Positions 16,127 through 25,885 of a DNA stretch of 64,000 nt are shown here, piece by piece; position 1 is the first letter of the stretch, and each line of letters begins with the position of its first letter. Below the pieces are notes generated by a model that did not search any database, had not been told where the DNA came from, and was given only the letters and a program-made list of their open reading frames with translations. The DNA is from Pontibacter sp. FD36. GTDB taxonomy: Bacteria > Bacteroidota > Bacteroidia > Cytophagales > Hymenobacteraceae. The stretch lies in NCBI RefSeq assembly GCF_015686655.1, contig NZ_JADPMP010000010.1, positions 178,621-242,620 on the forward strand. The letters run 5' to 3'. Both the position numbers and the translations under genes were made by a program.

Positions 16127-16161
16127 AAAAGCCCCGTCTCCGCTGGAGTCGGGGCTTTTTA
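16127..16161 (+). terminator. Terminator after the T9SS repeat protein
   Basis: A 15-bp stem with one mismatch (AAAAGCCCCGTCTCC / GGAGTCGGGGCTTTT) closes on a 3-base loop and ends in T5. Confidence 0.85.
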
Positions 16162-16239
16162 ATAAAATAGCCTGAGTCAACTTCTTCTTATATCAGAAGT
16201 ATATAAAAGAAGAGGTTTGATGTGACGGTTAGAGGTGTG

Positions 16240-16938
16240 ATGGGATCTCCGATTAATATTATCATTTTCATAATACTGCTGTTAGCTCCCGTACAGGAAG
16301 ACGCTTACAAAGTGCAGCGAGAGCGAATGGTCGAGCAGCAGATCAAACGACGCGGAATAAGTGACAAAGCCGTGCTGAATGCCATGCGCTCTGTGCAACG
16401 GCACCTCTTTGTACCTCCTTCCATCGCTGCAGAAGCCTACTCTGACGGCGCATTGCCCATAGGGCTCAAGCAAACTATTTCACAGCCTTACATGGTGGCT
16501 TATATGACGCAGGTGATCAGACCTAAACCAGATATGAAAGTGCTGGAAATCGGCACCGGCTCTGGCTATCAGGCTGCTGTGCTGGCTGAAATCGTCAAGC
16601 AGGTATACACCATTGAAATTGTACCGGAGCATGGGCGGGCGGCGGCGGCACGACTAAAACAACTGGGTTATGATAACGTGGAGGTCAAAATAGGCGACGG
16701 CTATGCTGGCTGGACGGAGCATGCGCCTTTCGACGCCATTGTCGTGACGGCCGGTGCCGAGTCTGTTCCCCCTCCCCTGTTTGAACAACTCAAAGAAGGC
16801 GGCCGCATGGTTATACCTGTCGGTCCTGTTTATAGTACCCAAACCCTCAAGCTGATCGAAAAGAAAAAGGGCAAAGCTGTGACCCGCAACCTGATGCCTG
16901 TCGTATTTGTGCCTTTTACAAGAGAAGGACAGCGGTAA
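16240..16938 (+). CDS. pcm: Protein-L-isoaspartate O-methyltransferase, with N-terminal hydrophobic segment
   Basis: This enzyme methylates L-isoaspartyl residues in damaged proteins with S-adenosylmethionine so that they can revert to aspartate. The family motifs are clear: ISQPYMVAYM, the SAM-binding VLEIGTGSGYQAAVLAE, FDAIVVTAGA and GGRMVIPVG. The usual cytosolic enzyme begins near the RERMVEQQI segment. Here it is preceded by about 20 residues containing IIIFIILLLAP, a signal- or anchor-like stretch, so the protein may be exported. The GTG at 16222 is an alternative start six codons upstream. The length of the catalytic part is normal. It is a single-gene unit between terminators. Confidence 0.88.
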   Translation: MGSPINIIIFIILLLAPVQEDAYKVQRERMVEQQIKRRGISDKAVLNAMRSVQRHLFVPPSIAAEAYSDGALPIGLKQTISQPYMVAYMTQVIRPKPDMKVLEIGTGSGYQAAVLAEIVKQVYTIEIVPEHGRAAAARLKQLGYDNVEVKIGDGYAGWTEHAPFDAIVVTAGAESVPPPLFEQLKEGGRMVIPVGPVYSTQTLKLIEKKKGKAVTRNLMPVVFVPFTREGQR

Positions 16939-17104
16939 TCACCTTTCATCCCGAATTAATGAGGAAGAGATGAGGCAGCGGCATCTGAAAAAATATACCC
17001 ATACCTGCAGAATTGCGTAAGCGCTATATAGCAACAAGCAAGCATAGCTATAATTTCATACTTGCCTTGCTAATCATAACCCTTTTGACATATAAAGCTT
17101 ACAC

Positions 17105-17986
17105 ATGCAGAAAATTCTATTCTCCTTCCTGATCATCCTTTTAACGGTAACTACAGCTTCGGCACAGGTAGAACCCGACACCACCTGGCGCAGAACTTTT
17201 TCGGCGGGCATCAACCTGAACCAGGCCGCCTTCAGCGACAACTGGAAAGCAGGCGGCATCAGCTCAATTGCTTTCAATTCGCACCTGGATGCACGCGCCG
17301 ATTATAAGCTGGGTAAAACCTCCTGGGACAACGCCGTGCAAATGCAGTACGGTTTGCTTAAAAACAAGGGTGAGGAGCAGCGCAAGAGTATCGACCGCAT
17401 CTTCCTGGACTCCAAGTATGGCTATGCTATTTCTTCGGACTGGAACACTTTTGTGTCGGCTAACTTCCTGTCGCAGTTCACCAGAGGCTATGAATATGAC
17501 GTGGACGCCGACGGCAACGACCGGCTTATTTCAAACTTCCTGTCGCCGGGCTTCCTGACGTTTGCACTGGGGGCTGAATATAAACCGAACCCTTACTTTT
17601 CACTTCGCCTGAGCCCTTTCGCACCCCGCTTTACTTTTCTGGCAGATGACGCGGTAGCAGCTAATGAGCGATACGGCGTGCCGGAAGGCAAAAGTGTACG
17701 CACGGAGTGGTTAGCGGCCATGGTGCAGGCCACTTATAACCGCGATATCTTCACTAATGTCAACCTCCGGCTGAATTACATGTCCTACATCAATTATAAG
17801 GAGCTGTCCGGTAAGCGCATTGACCACATGCTCAACTCCACACTCACGGCTAAGGTAAACCGCTACATCAACGTCAACCTGATGGCCAACTTCATCTACG
17901 ACTACGACCAAGACAGCGACGTGCAGTATAACCAGTCACTTGGTTTGGGTATACTCTATACCATGCAGGGTTTTACTGTGCGTTAG
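17105..17986 (+). CDS. DUF3078 outer-membrane beta-barrel protein
   Basis: The 293-residue product starts with a signal peptide (MQKILFSFLIILLTVTTASA, then Q). It continues with alternating beta strands rich in Asn, Tyr and Phe, ending in aromatic residues (LGLGILYTMQGFTVR). The N-terminal segment SAGINLNQAAFSDNWKAGG is the DUF3078 signature, a family restricted to Bacteroidota and thought to be outer-membrane barrels. The function is unknown. Only 14 bases separate it from the convergent DUF983 gene. Confidence 0.8.
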   Translation: MQKILFSFLIILLTVTTASAQVEPDTTWRRTFSAGINLNQAAFSDNWKAGGISSIAFNSHLDARADYKLGKTSWDNAVQMQYGLLKNKGEEQRKSIDRIFLDSKYGYAISSDWNTFVSANFLSQFTRGYEYDVDADGNDRLISNFLSPGFLTFALGAEYKPNPYFSLRLSPFAPRFTFLADDAVAANERYGVPEGKSVRTEWLAAMVQATYNRDIFTNVNLRLNYMSYINYKELSGKRIDHMLNSTLTAKVNRYINVNLMANFIYDYDQDSDVQYNQSLGLGILYTMQGFTVR

Positions 17987-18000
17987 TATATTTAGCGTTA

Positions 18001-18399
18001 CTAACGATGCAGCTTGTTGGGGATTTCACTACAGGGGCCTTCGTAGCGTACAAAAATGTGAATGTAGAGTGAGCGAGACCATCTGAAGATCACCGGCAAC
18101 AAGCCAACCACCACGGCAGCCACCACCCCAATCATCATGGCCATCGTGATCTCCTCTACGAATTGGGAAAGGATGAAGAGACACACAATGAAGATGGCCA
18201 CATTGAATGCGAAACTCACGTACATGGCGCCATAATAAAAGCCGGGCTCCGGCTCAAACTCCTGCCCACAGCAGGGGCAGTTGGTGTGCATATCAGAAAA
18301 CCTGGTGGTATAGAGTCCACTCTTGAACATTTTGCCTTCACGGCAACGCGGGCATCTGTTGAAAATGATACTGTATAATACGGAGTTTCGGTTGCTCAT
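18001..18399 (-). CDS. DUF983 small membrane protein with zinc-binding cysteines
   Basis: The 132-residue product has CPRC (Cys16, Cys19) and CPCC (Cys41, 43, 44) in its first 45 residues, a likely zinc-ribbon site. The motif EPEPGFYYGAMYVSFA and two transmembrane helices (about 60-80 and 85-105) follow. This arrangement and length match DUF983, which is common in Bacteroidota and alphaproteobacteria and has an unknown role. The gene is convergent with DUF3078 and lies downstream of the TonB-receptor gene in the same direction order. Confidence 0.85.
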   Translation of the reverse strand: MSNRNSVLYSIIFNRCPRCREGKMFKSGLYTTRFSDMHTNCPCCGQEFEPEPGFYYGAMYVSFAFNVAIFIVCLFILSQFVEEITMAMMIGVVAAVVVGLLPVIFRWSRSLYIHIFVRYEGPCSEIPNKLHR

Positions 18400-18486
18400 G
18401 CTGTGTCTTTCTCTGATGTTAGGACATACTTCTCAAAGGTACGTCTTTTAAGAAATAAGGCACAGCAGCGGCCTAAATTTACAGTT

Positions 18487-20916
18487 CTAAAATTCTACAA
18501 TAAACCCTAACGTAGGCACCAGATTGCCATCATTGTTTTTGAGAATGACAGGTATGGCATTACTTCCATCGTTGCGCAGCGGATTGCCATCGGTGGTCGC
18601 GAAACCGGTGTTGTCCTCGTTGCGCTGGAAGGTATAGCGGTCGAAGCCGGGTGTGTTGCTGGCCAGCACATTGGCAATGTCCAGAAACAGGTCAAGTGTG
18701 ATGCGGCTGAAGTTCCACTTTTTGTCGATGCGCACATCCAACTGGCTGAGTGGCCGCAGACGCTCTGAGTTGAGGCGGGTGTAGTCGAGTATACCTACAC
18801 CCAGCGAGGCATAGTTGCGCTGCGAGGACTCCAGATCGAAAGGCGTAGCAGGTGCACCGCCTGCGAAACGGTACTTGGCTCCAAACTCCCAGTTGTGTGG
18901 CAGCTTCTTTCCCAGCAAGCCGGAGGCGAGGTGGCGGTAGTCCCATGCACTAGCCACATAGCGACCGTCGGTACCGGCAAACTCGCTGATCACATAGGTA
19001 TAGGACAGCACACCGAACACCGACCCCGTCAGCTTTTTCTGTACATAAAACTCCGCTCCGTAAGCCCTCCCCTTCCCGGTGGTACTCACGGCTTCATTAC
19101 CAATCGAACCGAAATCACCTCCCTGGTTGGCCAGCGAAATACCATCGCGCAGCGACACAGGGTAGTTGTCATAGTCTTTATAGAAGCCCTCAACTGTGAA
19201 GCGCAGATCCTCGCGTGGCAGAAACTCCGTGCCCAGCACATAGTGGATGGACCGGATGTAATCAGCTGAGCGGTTCAGGAAGCGGTTATTCTCCTGATAA
19301 CCTAGTACAGTATAGGTTGGTAGTTTATAATAAGTGCCCCAAGAGCCGTTGATCGTCCATTTATCTGTAAGCAGGTATGAGGCTGACAGGCGCGGCGAGA
19401 GCGTTTTCAGCGGATTGCGGCCTTCGTCTGTGAAGGTGTTCATGTCGGTGCGCAGGCCAAAAGACAGCCCGAGCCGGTTGTTTAGCACCGTACGTGACAC
19501 CTGACCGAAAGCCCCATACCTGAAGAAGTCGAGGTTTGTGTCGTAGTCCACCGTTACGGCAGGCTGCACCAGGTTTCCGTTTTCATCTCGCACCTCGTTG
19601 CGGATCAGGCTGAAGATGTCGTTGGTGAACTGTACATACTGCCCCGACACTCCATAAGCATACTTGAAACCGTTCTGGTACTTATTCACGTCCAGGCGCA
19701 GCTTATTCTCGGTTTCACGTGAAGTTGATTTGAGGGTGAGCTGGGAATTACTTCCCTCCTGCGCCGCCTCCGTCTTTTCCAGATCAATGTTAAAGGCGTT
19801 TCGGCTTAAAGCCAGGTTCACGTAGCCATCTTTTACGAGCCTTTTCATGGCCACGCCAGTCGTGTAGTTCCATTGGTTGTTGGAAGGTATAGAGCGCAGA
19901 ATGTACTCACTTTCAGGCGTACTGTTGCGCGGCACCCCAAAGGCAAACTCATCAATGGCCCCCACCCCGATGAACGAAAGCGATGTTTTGCTGTCGATCT
20001 TGTGGTCAACCTTATACTGGAAGTCCCAGTAATTAGGCCGGATAGGCAGATCGAGCAACTTGAACAGGAACTGCAAATAGCTGCGCCGCGCCGATACGAG
20101 GTAGGTTGTTTTCGAAGAAAGCGGTCCCTCTAGTGTTGTCGCAAACTCCGAGCCGCTCAGGCGCACGTTGCCCGAGAAACGCTCCGGGTTGCCATAGCGC
20201 TGCCGGAACTCAAAAACCGAAGCCAGGGCATTGTCGTACCGGGCGTCGAAGGCGGAAGAGCTCACCTTCAGGTCCTCGATAAAGGATACGTTCAGGATAC
20301 CGGTTGCCCCGCCTGCACTGCCCTGCGTGGTAAAGTGATTGATCAACGGAATCTCGATGCCATCGAGGTAATACACGTTCTCGCTCGGCGCGCCGCCACG
20401 GATGATGAGGTCGTTGCGGCTACCCCCGCCGGAGCCGCTGGTGGCCACACCCGGTAGTACTTGCACTACTTTCGAGATGTCGAAGTTACCGCCCGGGTTG
20501 CTGCGGATCTCCTCTGTGCTCAGGCTTTGCACCGACAGCGGCGTCACGATATCGGCGATGGCCGCGCTCTGTCGGCGCCGTGCCACCACTTCTACCTCAC
20601 CCAACTGACTTGAAGCCGGCACCAGCTCAAAGTTGATGATCTGGGCATTACCTGAGGTTACGTTCACGTTGAATTTACTTAGTGGCTGGTAGCCAATGTA
20701 TGAGCTCTGTAAGGTATAGCTGCCCAGTGGAATGTTGTCGATCCGGTAGGAGCCGCTTTCGTTGGTAACCGTACCCAGCTGTGTGCCTACCACCTGCACC
20801 GATACTCCGATCAGGGCCTCTCTGGTGTTGGCGTCGCGCACAGTACCCGTTATCACACCAGACTGTGCAAAGCTAAGTGTTGGCAAAAGCAGTAAGAAAA
20901 AGAAGAATAAGCGCAT
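18487..20916 (-). CDS. TonB-dependent receptor with carboxypeptidase-like regulatory domain
   Basis: The 809-residue outer-membrane protein has a signal peptide ending SFAQ. A CarboxypepD_reg-like beta sandwich follows (about residues 20-108; ITGTVRDANTREALIGVSVQ, SYIGYQPL). The plug domain (about 115-235) contains VVQVLPGVATSGSGGGSRND and IRGGAPSENVYYLDGIEIP. The rest is a 22-strand barrel ending in the aromatic GFIVEF. Such receptors import large substrates using the proton-motive force via TonB. No SusD partner lies next to it, so it is more likely a non-SusC transporter, for example for siderophore, vitamin or peptide. The substrate is not evident. Confidence 0.9.
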   Translation of the reverse strand: MRLFFFFLLLLPTLSFAQSGVITGTVRDANTREALIGVSVQVVGTQLGTVTNESGSYRIDNIPLGSYTLQSSYIGYQPLSKFNVNVTSGNAQIINFELVPASSQLGEVEVVARRRQSAAIADIVTPLSVQSLSTEEIRSNPGGNFDISKVVQVLPGVATSGSGGGSRNDLIIRGGAPSENVYYLDGIEIPLINHFTTQGSAGGATGILNVSFIEDLKVSSSAFDARYDNALASVFEFRQRYGNPERFSGNVRLSGSEFATTLEGPLSSKTTYLVSARRSYLQFLFKLLDLPIRPNYWDFQYKVDHKIDSKTSLSFIGVGAIDEFAFGVPRNSTPESEYILRSIPSNNQWNYTTGVAMKRLVKDGYVNLALSRNAFNIDLEKTEAAQEGSNSQLTLKSTSRETENKLRLDVNKYQNGFKYAYGVSGQYVQFTNDIFSLIRNEVRDENGNLVQPAVTVDYDTNLDFFRYGAFGQVSRTVLNNRLGLSFGLRTDMNTFTDEGRNPLKTLSPRLSASYLLTDKWTINGSWGTYYKLPTYTVLGYQENNRFLNRSADYIRSIHYVLGTEFLPREDLRFTVEGFYKDYDNYPVSLRDGISLANQGGDFGSIGNEAVSTTGKGRAYGAEFYVQKKLTGSVFGVLSYTYVISEFAGTDGRYVASAWDYRHLASGLLGKKLPHNWEFGAKYRFAGGAPATPFDLESSQRNYASLGVGILDYTRLNSERLRPLSQLDVRIDKKWNFSRITLDLFLDIANVLASNTPGFDRYTFQRNEDNTGFATTDGNPLRNDGSNAIPVILKNNDGNLVPTLGFIVEF

Positions 20917-21072
20917 GGTTGAAAGGCTAAATCATATCGCAGGTATTACACACTTCCAGCCGAAATGTTTTGAAAACACTATATATTTTTAGTGACTACA
21001 TTTCCAGAGAGTTACCATCAAATTTAATCCTTTGATGTTTAAACACTTAGAGTCATCCCTTTCTGATATTAA

Positions 21073-21825
21073 TTATAGCTCGCTCACTAACTCCCGCAGC
21101 CTGTCGGCATTGAGCACGGCATTGCCTACGATGGTGTTATTAAAGAATACCCATACCTCTTTGCCATCTTCCAGCCAATCTTTCACCATGTAGGCATAAC
21201 GCTCCAGCTTTTCGTCGGAGTAGGACGAGGAGTACATTTTCTCGTCGCCGTGGAGCCGCAGGTAGGCTATATCAGTGGTCGTAACTTCAGTGCCCGGGAA
21301 CCGCTTGCCGGCATTGGCGATAACGGTGGTAATGTTGTGTTCGCGCATCAAGTCAAAGGACTCCTCCGTGAACCACGTGACGTGCCGGGCCTCCAGCGCA
21401 AAAGCCTGCTCTGGGTATAGCTCCCGCAAGGTATGGTAAAAATCACCAGCTATACCTTTGTCGAATCGGAAACTGCCGGCGATCTGCACCAGCACCGGTC
21501 CCAGCCGCTCTCCCATTAGCTGGTAGCGTGACATGAATTTCTGCAGCGGTTCTTCGATATCCTGAAACTTGCGCTTGTGCGTGATCTCCTGGTGCAGCTT
21601 GGGTGCAAACTTAAAATGCGCCGGTGTCTGAGTCAGCCACTTCTCAATGGTTTTGGCCATGGTGAAGTGGTAGAAGCTGCTGTTGATCTCCGTGCAGTTA
21701 AAGCGGTTGGCATAGTGGCTCAGGAAGTCTGCCGACTTAAGCTCAGGCGGATACAGCACTTCCCGCCAGCGGTAGCTCCAGCCGGAAGTGCCGATGTATA
21801 GCCTATTTGAATCTGTGTCCGTCAT
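21073..21825 (-). CDS. DUF72 family protein (YecE-like)
   Basis: The 250-residue soluble protein starts with the family signature YIGTSGWSYRWREV(L)YP, followed by FNCTEINSSFYHF and the long TIM-barrel-like segments ending VWVFFNNT. These match DUF72/YecE (COG1801). The structure is a TIM barrel; no reaction is established. The gene begins only 6 bases after the stop of the HtrA gene, so the two are almost certainly co-transcribed, although no functional link between the families is known to me. Confidence 0.85.
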   Translation of the reverse strand: MTDTDSNRLYIGTSGWSYRWREVLYPPELKSADFLSHYANRFNCTEINSSFYHFTMAKTIEKWLTQTPAHFKFAPKLHQEITHKRKFQDIEEPLQKFMSRYQLMGERLGPVLVQIAGSFRFDKGIAGDFYHTLRELYPEQAFALEARHVTWFTEESFDLMREHNITTVIANAGKRFPGTEVTTTDIAYLRLHGDEKMYSSSYSDEKLERYAYMVKDWLEDGKEVWVFFNNTIVGNAVLNADRLRELVSEL

Positions 21826-21831
21826 AAGCCC

Positions 21832-23385
21832 TTACGCACCCAGCGGGAAGTTGAACACAAAGGCCGTACCGTCTGGCGTAATGCCGTCCAGCCGCACCAT
21901 ACCGCTGCGCGATGCTGCCAGTGATTTACTGATGTCAGCAAGGCTATTCACAGGGCGGCCGTTCACGCGGGCGATCACGGTTCCCTCCGGTATACCTGCT
22001 GAGTCGAAGAACCCCCCTGGCTGAATCTTAGTGACGTACACGCCCTCGCTCAGACCGTAGCGCTGCTTCATACGATCGTTGATTGGCGCAAAAGTAGCAC
22101 CTAATCTTGCTTCTAAGCCTTTGGCAGCGCCCTCGGTAACTGTTTCCTCTTCTTCGCCCTGCAATGTGACCGTGGCTTTTCGCTGTTTGCCATCCCGCAA
22201 TATCGCCAACTCTACCCTGTCGCCGGGGTAGTAGCGGGCAATGCGTTCTGAAAGCTCTGCTGATGTGTTCACTTCAATGCCGTCTATACCTTGTATAATG
22301 TCGCCTTCTTTCAAGCCTGCTTTTTCGGCGCCGCTACCCGGCTGAACACCCATGATGTACACGCCACTCACTTCTCCCGGATCGATGCCCCGTGCCCGCA
22401 GCATCTGGTCCTCTACAGCGGGAACCGGGAAGTTCACACCCAAAAAGCCCCGACGTACCTGCCCGTACTTCCGTATATCGCCCACAACTTTCTGCATCAG
22501 GTTGACAGGTATAGCAAAGCCATAACCAGCATAGCTACCCGTTTGCGAGGCAATGGCTGTATTGATGCCGATCAGCTGCCCGGAAGTGTTAACCAGAGCA
22601 CCACCGCTGTTGCCGGGGTTAATGGCCGCGTCAGTTTGAATAAAAGACTCGATGGCGGTATTGGCTACCTGTGCTGGGTCCACGTATCCGCCCTGCCCTG
22701 GCCGGTTCAGGATGCCGATGCTACGGCCTTTGGCGCTCACAATACCAGCTGTTACAGTCGAGTTAAGCGAAAGCGGGTAACCTACGGCCAGCACCCATTC
22801 TCCTACCTGCACTTTATCTGAATCACCTAGCGGCACCACCGGCAAATCACTTGCCTCCACTTTAAGCAAAGCCAGGTCCGTGCTTGGGTCCGTTCCGATC
22901 AGCTTGGCCTCGAAGGTACGGCGGTCAGGCAGCACCACTTCTATACCTGAGGCCCGGTCGATCACGTGGTTATTGGTCACGATATAGCCATCGCCTGATA
23001 TGAGTACACCTGAGCCTGAGCCACGTGCCGGGGTGGATTGCTGTGGCACACCGAACAACTCGTAGATTGGGTTGCGACTGGTTTGGTTGACGTTGTAAAG
23101 CGTTTTGATGTGCACGACGGCAGGCGTCACATTGGCTGCGGCCGGCACAAAATCCGGGTTGCCAACCGACGAGACCACCGGTGTGGCAGCAGTGTTATCG
23201 TTGTTGAAGTTGCCGTTTTGCTGTGAACTGCCTTCGAAGAGTTTGTACCCCACAATGGCTAGCACGGCAGAAAGGATGGCAATCAAAAAAGTGCCGACAG
23301 CTTTTCCCATAAATATTGATGTTTTACCACTTGCTTTACCGATTATCACACGACCGGGTTGGCTGATAGGCAGATTAGAGTTCAT
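21832..23385 (-). CDS. HtrA/DegP-type periplasmic serine protease
   Basis: The 517-residue product has an N-terminal membrane helix (about residues 27-48) that may be an anchor or an uncleaved signal, then the S1C trypsin-like domain. The catalytic triad is visible: His140 in TNNHV, Asp170 in STDLALLK, and Ser260 in GNSGGA. Two PDZ domains follow (about 295-395 and 410-515), including GVYIMGVQPGSGAEKAGLKE and GVYVTKIQPGGFFDSAGIPE. HtrA proteins degrade or refold misfolded envelope proteins under stress. The upstream in-frame ATG adds 13 residues; the ATG of MNSNLPIS is preferred. It is divergent from the permease gene and drives a two-gene unit with DUF72. Confidence 0.92.
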   Translation of the reverse strand: MNSNLPISQPGRVIIGKASGKTSIFMGKAVGTFLIAILSAVLAIVGYKLFEGSSQQNGNFNNDNTAATPVVSSVGNPDFVPAAANVTPAVVHIKTLYNVNQTSRNPIYELFGVPQQSTPARGSGSGVLISGDGYIVTNNHVIDRASGIEVVLPDRRTFEAKLIGTDPSTDLALLKVEASDLPVVPLGDSDKVQVGEWVLAVGYPLSLNSTVTAGIVSAKGRSIGILNRPGQGGYVDPAQVANTAIESFIQTDAAINPGNSGGALVNTSGQLIGINTAIASQTGSYAGYGFAIPVNLMQKVVGDIRKYGQVRRGFLGVNFPVPAVEDQMLRARGIDPGEVSGVYIMGVQPGSGAEKAGLKEGDIIQGIDGIEVNTSAELSERIARYYPGDRVELAILRDGKQRKATVTLQGEEEETVTEGAAKGLEARLGATFAPINDRMKQRYGLSEGVYVTKIQPGGFFDSAGIPEGTVIARVNGRPVNSLADISKSLAASRSGMVRLDGITPDGTAFVFNFPLGA

Positions 23386-23542
23386 AACAGCTGTTTTTGA
23401 GAATGAAGTGAACATTTTCCTCAAAGGCTATACCTGATTTGTCCCAACCAGTAAACCTTCCTATATACTACTTACTCTTTAAAAAAGCGCATGGTTTACA
23501 ACTTAGATCCTGTTACCCTCCGTAAACAGTGGGTCAGAGACG

Positions 23543-24982
23543 ATGAAGCCTACACCTAGCAATAAAACTATGCCTAACCTGAACGAAGACTATCCTGCGG
23601 CAGACGCGACGCTCGCTTCAACCCAAACAGAAGTTTCAGCCGAAGAAAAACCCAAAGCAGAGCCCAGACCCGCCCTGAGCATGTTCGATGCCATCGCTGT
23701 TATTGTGGGCGTGGTGGTGGGTGCCGGCATATTTCGAACACCCTCGCTGGTGGCTGCCAATGTGGAGAGCGGTACCATGTTTCTCACCACCTGGGTATTG
23801 GGTGGGCTGGTTTCGTTGATCGGGGCACTCTGCTACGCTGAACTGACTACCACTTTCCCACATGCCGGGGGTGACTATCACTTCCTGACAAGGGCCTTCG
23901 GCAAACGGCTGGCTTTTCTCTTTGCATGGGCGCGTATGAGCGTCATCCAAACTGGTTCTATTGCGTTGCTTTCTTTTATCATCGGCGATTATATGGCCCA
24001 GATCTACAGCATCGGAGAGCTCTCCTCGGTCATCTATGCGGGATTGGTCGTGGTCTTGCTCACTACGATCAACATTGTGGGGGTTAGCTTTGGCACAGGC
24101 GTGCAGCGTTTTCTGATCATACTCGAAGTACTGGGCATCCTGATCGTCCTGGGAGCGGCCTTCCTGTTCACTCCTGACGAAGCAGTAGCGGCAGGGAATG
24201 CAGGTACAGGCAACGGCACTTCCATGGGCCTGGCCATGGTGTTTGTGCTGCTCACCTTCGGCGGCTGGAATGAAGCAGCCTATATTTCTGCGGAGCTCAA
24301 GAGCGGACGCCGGGGTATGGCAACCGCCCTGATCGCCAGTATTGCCGTTATCACCCTGATCTACCTGCTCATCAACCTGGCCTACCTGCATGTGCTGGGG
24401 CTGGAGGGGATGGCCGCCTCTGACGCCATAGCAGCTGACCTTGTACGGGTAACGCTAGGTGACACGGGCATGGTGCTCATCGGCATCATTGTGACGCTGG
24501 CCGCCCTCACCTCCGCCAATGCCACTATACTGACTGGTGCCCGTACAAATTATGCATTGGGCCGCGACTTCCCGGTATTCAGTTACTTAGGAAAATGGAA
24601 TACCAAAGCATCCTCTCCGGTAAATGCCTATGTAGTACAGGGCGTGGTGTCGCTGGCGCTGGTTGGACTGGCACTCTTCACCCGCAACGGATTCGAGACG
24701 ATGGTAGAGTACACGGCGCCGGTTTTCTGGTTCTTTCTGCTACTGGTAGGTATCGCCTTGTTTGTGCTTCGCCGCAAAGAGCCAGAGCGTCCAAGACCCT
24801 TCAAGGTACCGCTATACCCTGTGCTGCCCCTTATTTTCTGCCTGACGAGTGGCTACCTGTTCTATTCCAGCCTAATGTACACGGGGCTGGGAGCCCTGGT
24901 AGGTATAGGCGTGCTGGTAGTAGGGGTACTGGTGTTGCTGGCTATCCCTCGCATCCAGAAACAGAAAGAACAGGCAGCGTGA
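23543..24982 (+). CDS. APC superfamily amino-acid permease
   Basis: The 479-residue product has about 40 hydrophilic N-terminal residues and then twelve predicted membrane helices. The first helix carries the APC signature VVGVVVGAGIFRTPSLVA (GAGIF), and helix 6 has FGGWNEAAYISAELK, typical of the amino-acid/polyamine/organocation superfamily. The protein ends shortly after helix 12 with a basic tail. Transport is probably amino acid coupled to H+ or by exchange; specificity cannot be told. A second in-frame ATG nine codons downstream is an equally good start. Confidence 0.88.
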   Translation: MKPTPSNKTMPNLNEDYPAADATLASTQTEVSAEEKPKAEPRPALSMFDAIAVIVGVVVGAGIFRTPSLVAANVESGTMFLTTWVLGGLVSLIGALCYAELTTTFPHAGGDYHFLTRAFGKRLAFLFAWARMSVIQTGSIALLSFIIGDYMAQIYSIGELSSVIYAGLVVVLLTTINIVGVSFGTGVQRFLIILEVLGILIVLGAAFLFTPDEAVAAGNAGTGNGTSMGLAMVFVLLTFGGWNEAAYISAELKSGRRGMATALIASIAVITLIYLLINLAYLHVLGLEGMAASDAIAADLVRVTLGDTGMVLIGIIVTLAALTSANATILTGARTNYALGRDFPVFSYLGKWNTKASSPVNAYVVQGVVSLALVGLALFTRNGFETMVEYTAPVFWFFLLLVGIALFVLRRKEPERPRPFKVPLYPVLPLIFCLTSGYLFYSSLMYTGLGALVGIGVLVVGVLVLLAIPRIQKQKEQAA

Positions 24983-25171
24983 CAGCGTAGTCGCTTAAAG
25001 AAGTCCTACTAAAATATCCATAAAATGCCACAATTAAGAACTACTAGTCCCGGCTGCACGTAAATACACCCTGTGCGCGTTTCTCTTCTCCGGATAAGAT
25101 ACGCCATCACAAAACCGCTCACCTTATACCTGATATTTTCTTAAATGGATTACTAACTTAATGAAAACAAG

Positions 25172-25735
25172 ATGAGAGCAATCAGAAATTCGCTGTGCAC
25201 ACTCGTGCTGACACTATTCGCTTCTGCGGCATTTGCCCAAACCACTGCAACACCTAAGCTTGACGTCCCCTATGTTCCAACTCCTCAGAAAGTAGTGGAT
25301 GCCATGCTGAAACTGGCAAATGTGTCAGACGGTGATGTCGTGTATGACCTGGGTTGCGGCGATGGCCGTATCGTGATCACGGCGGCAAAGGAGCACGGTG
25401 CCACAGGTACTGGCTTTGACATCAACCCCGAGCGTATCAAAGAAGCCAACCAGAATGCTCGTGAGGCCGGCGTGACCAATAAGGTGAAATTTGTGGAGCA
25501 GGATCTATTCAAAGTGGACTACCGACCAGCCTCTGTAGTGACGCTATACCTGTTGCCTAACGTGAACATGAAGCTTCGTCCGGTGTTGCTCGAGCAGCTG
25601 AAGCCTGGTACCCGCATTGTGTCACACGCCTTCGACATGGGTGACTGGGAGCCGGAAGAGACCCAGGTGATAGACGGATCTACCATCTATTTGTGGACTG
25701 TTCCTGAGAACAAGAAAATTGGCAAAAGTCGCTAA
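25172..25735 (+). CDS. SAM-dependent methyltransferase with a Sec signal peptide
   Basis: The 187-residue product has a clear signal peptide (hydrophobic core CTLVLTLFASAAFA, then Q). A small class I methyltransferase follows: PTPQKVVDAMLKLA, the SAM-binding motif I VYDLGCGDGRIVITAA, GFDINPERI as motif II, FVEQDLF, and a TLYLLP strand. This is the type annotated as class I SAM-dependent methyltransferase in many proteobacteria and Bacteroidota. Export is surprising, since SAM is a cytosolic cofactor. The mature protein could still be an anchored or periplasmic enzyme with unknown substrate. A strong terminator follows. Confidence 0.85.
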   Translation: MRAIRNSLCTLVLTLFASAAFAQTTATPKLDVPYVPTPQKVVDAMLKLANVSDGDVVYDLGCGDGRIVITAAKEHGATGTGFDINPERIKEANQNAREAGVTNKVKFVEQDLFKVDYRPASVVTLYLLPNVNMKLRPVLLEQLKPGTRIVSHAFDMGDWEPEETQVIDGSTIYLWTVPENKKIGKSR

Positions 25736-25752
25736 TAACCACCGAAACTACT

Positions 25753-25789
25753 AAAAAGCCCCGTGCACTTCGTGTGTGCGGGGCTTTCT
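25753..25789 (+). terminator. Terminator of the exported methyltransferase gene
   Basis: A stem of about 15 bp with minor mismatch (AAAAGCCCCGTGCAC / TGTGCGGGGCTTT) has a TTCG-type loop and T-rich tail. Confidence 0.85.
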
Positions 25790-25885
25790 TATGTATGCTG
25801 TCTGCACATCTAAAATAGGGCTTCCGCATCTGAATTGATAATTTAATCCCTATATTTACAGCTGACACTAACCACAATCTCTGAA

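Noticed and set aside
23636..24391. 251-codon minus-strand ORF opposite the amino-acid permease
   Set aside because: It is antisense to a clear twelve-helix permease and has a composition (many His, Gln, Arg) typical of shadow frames.
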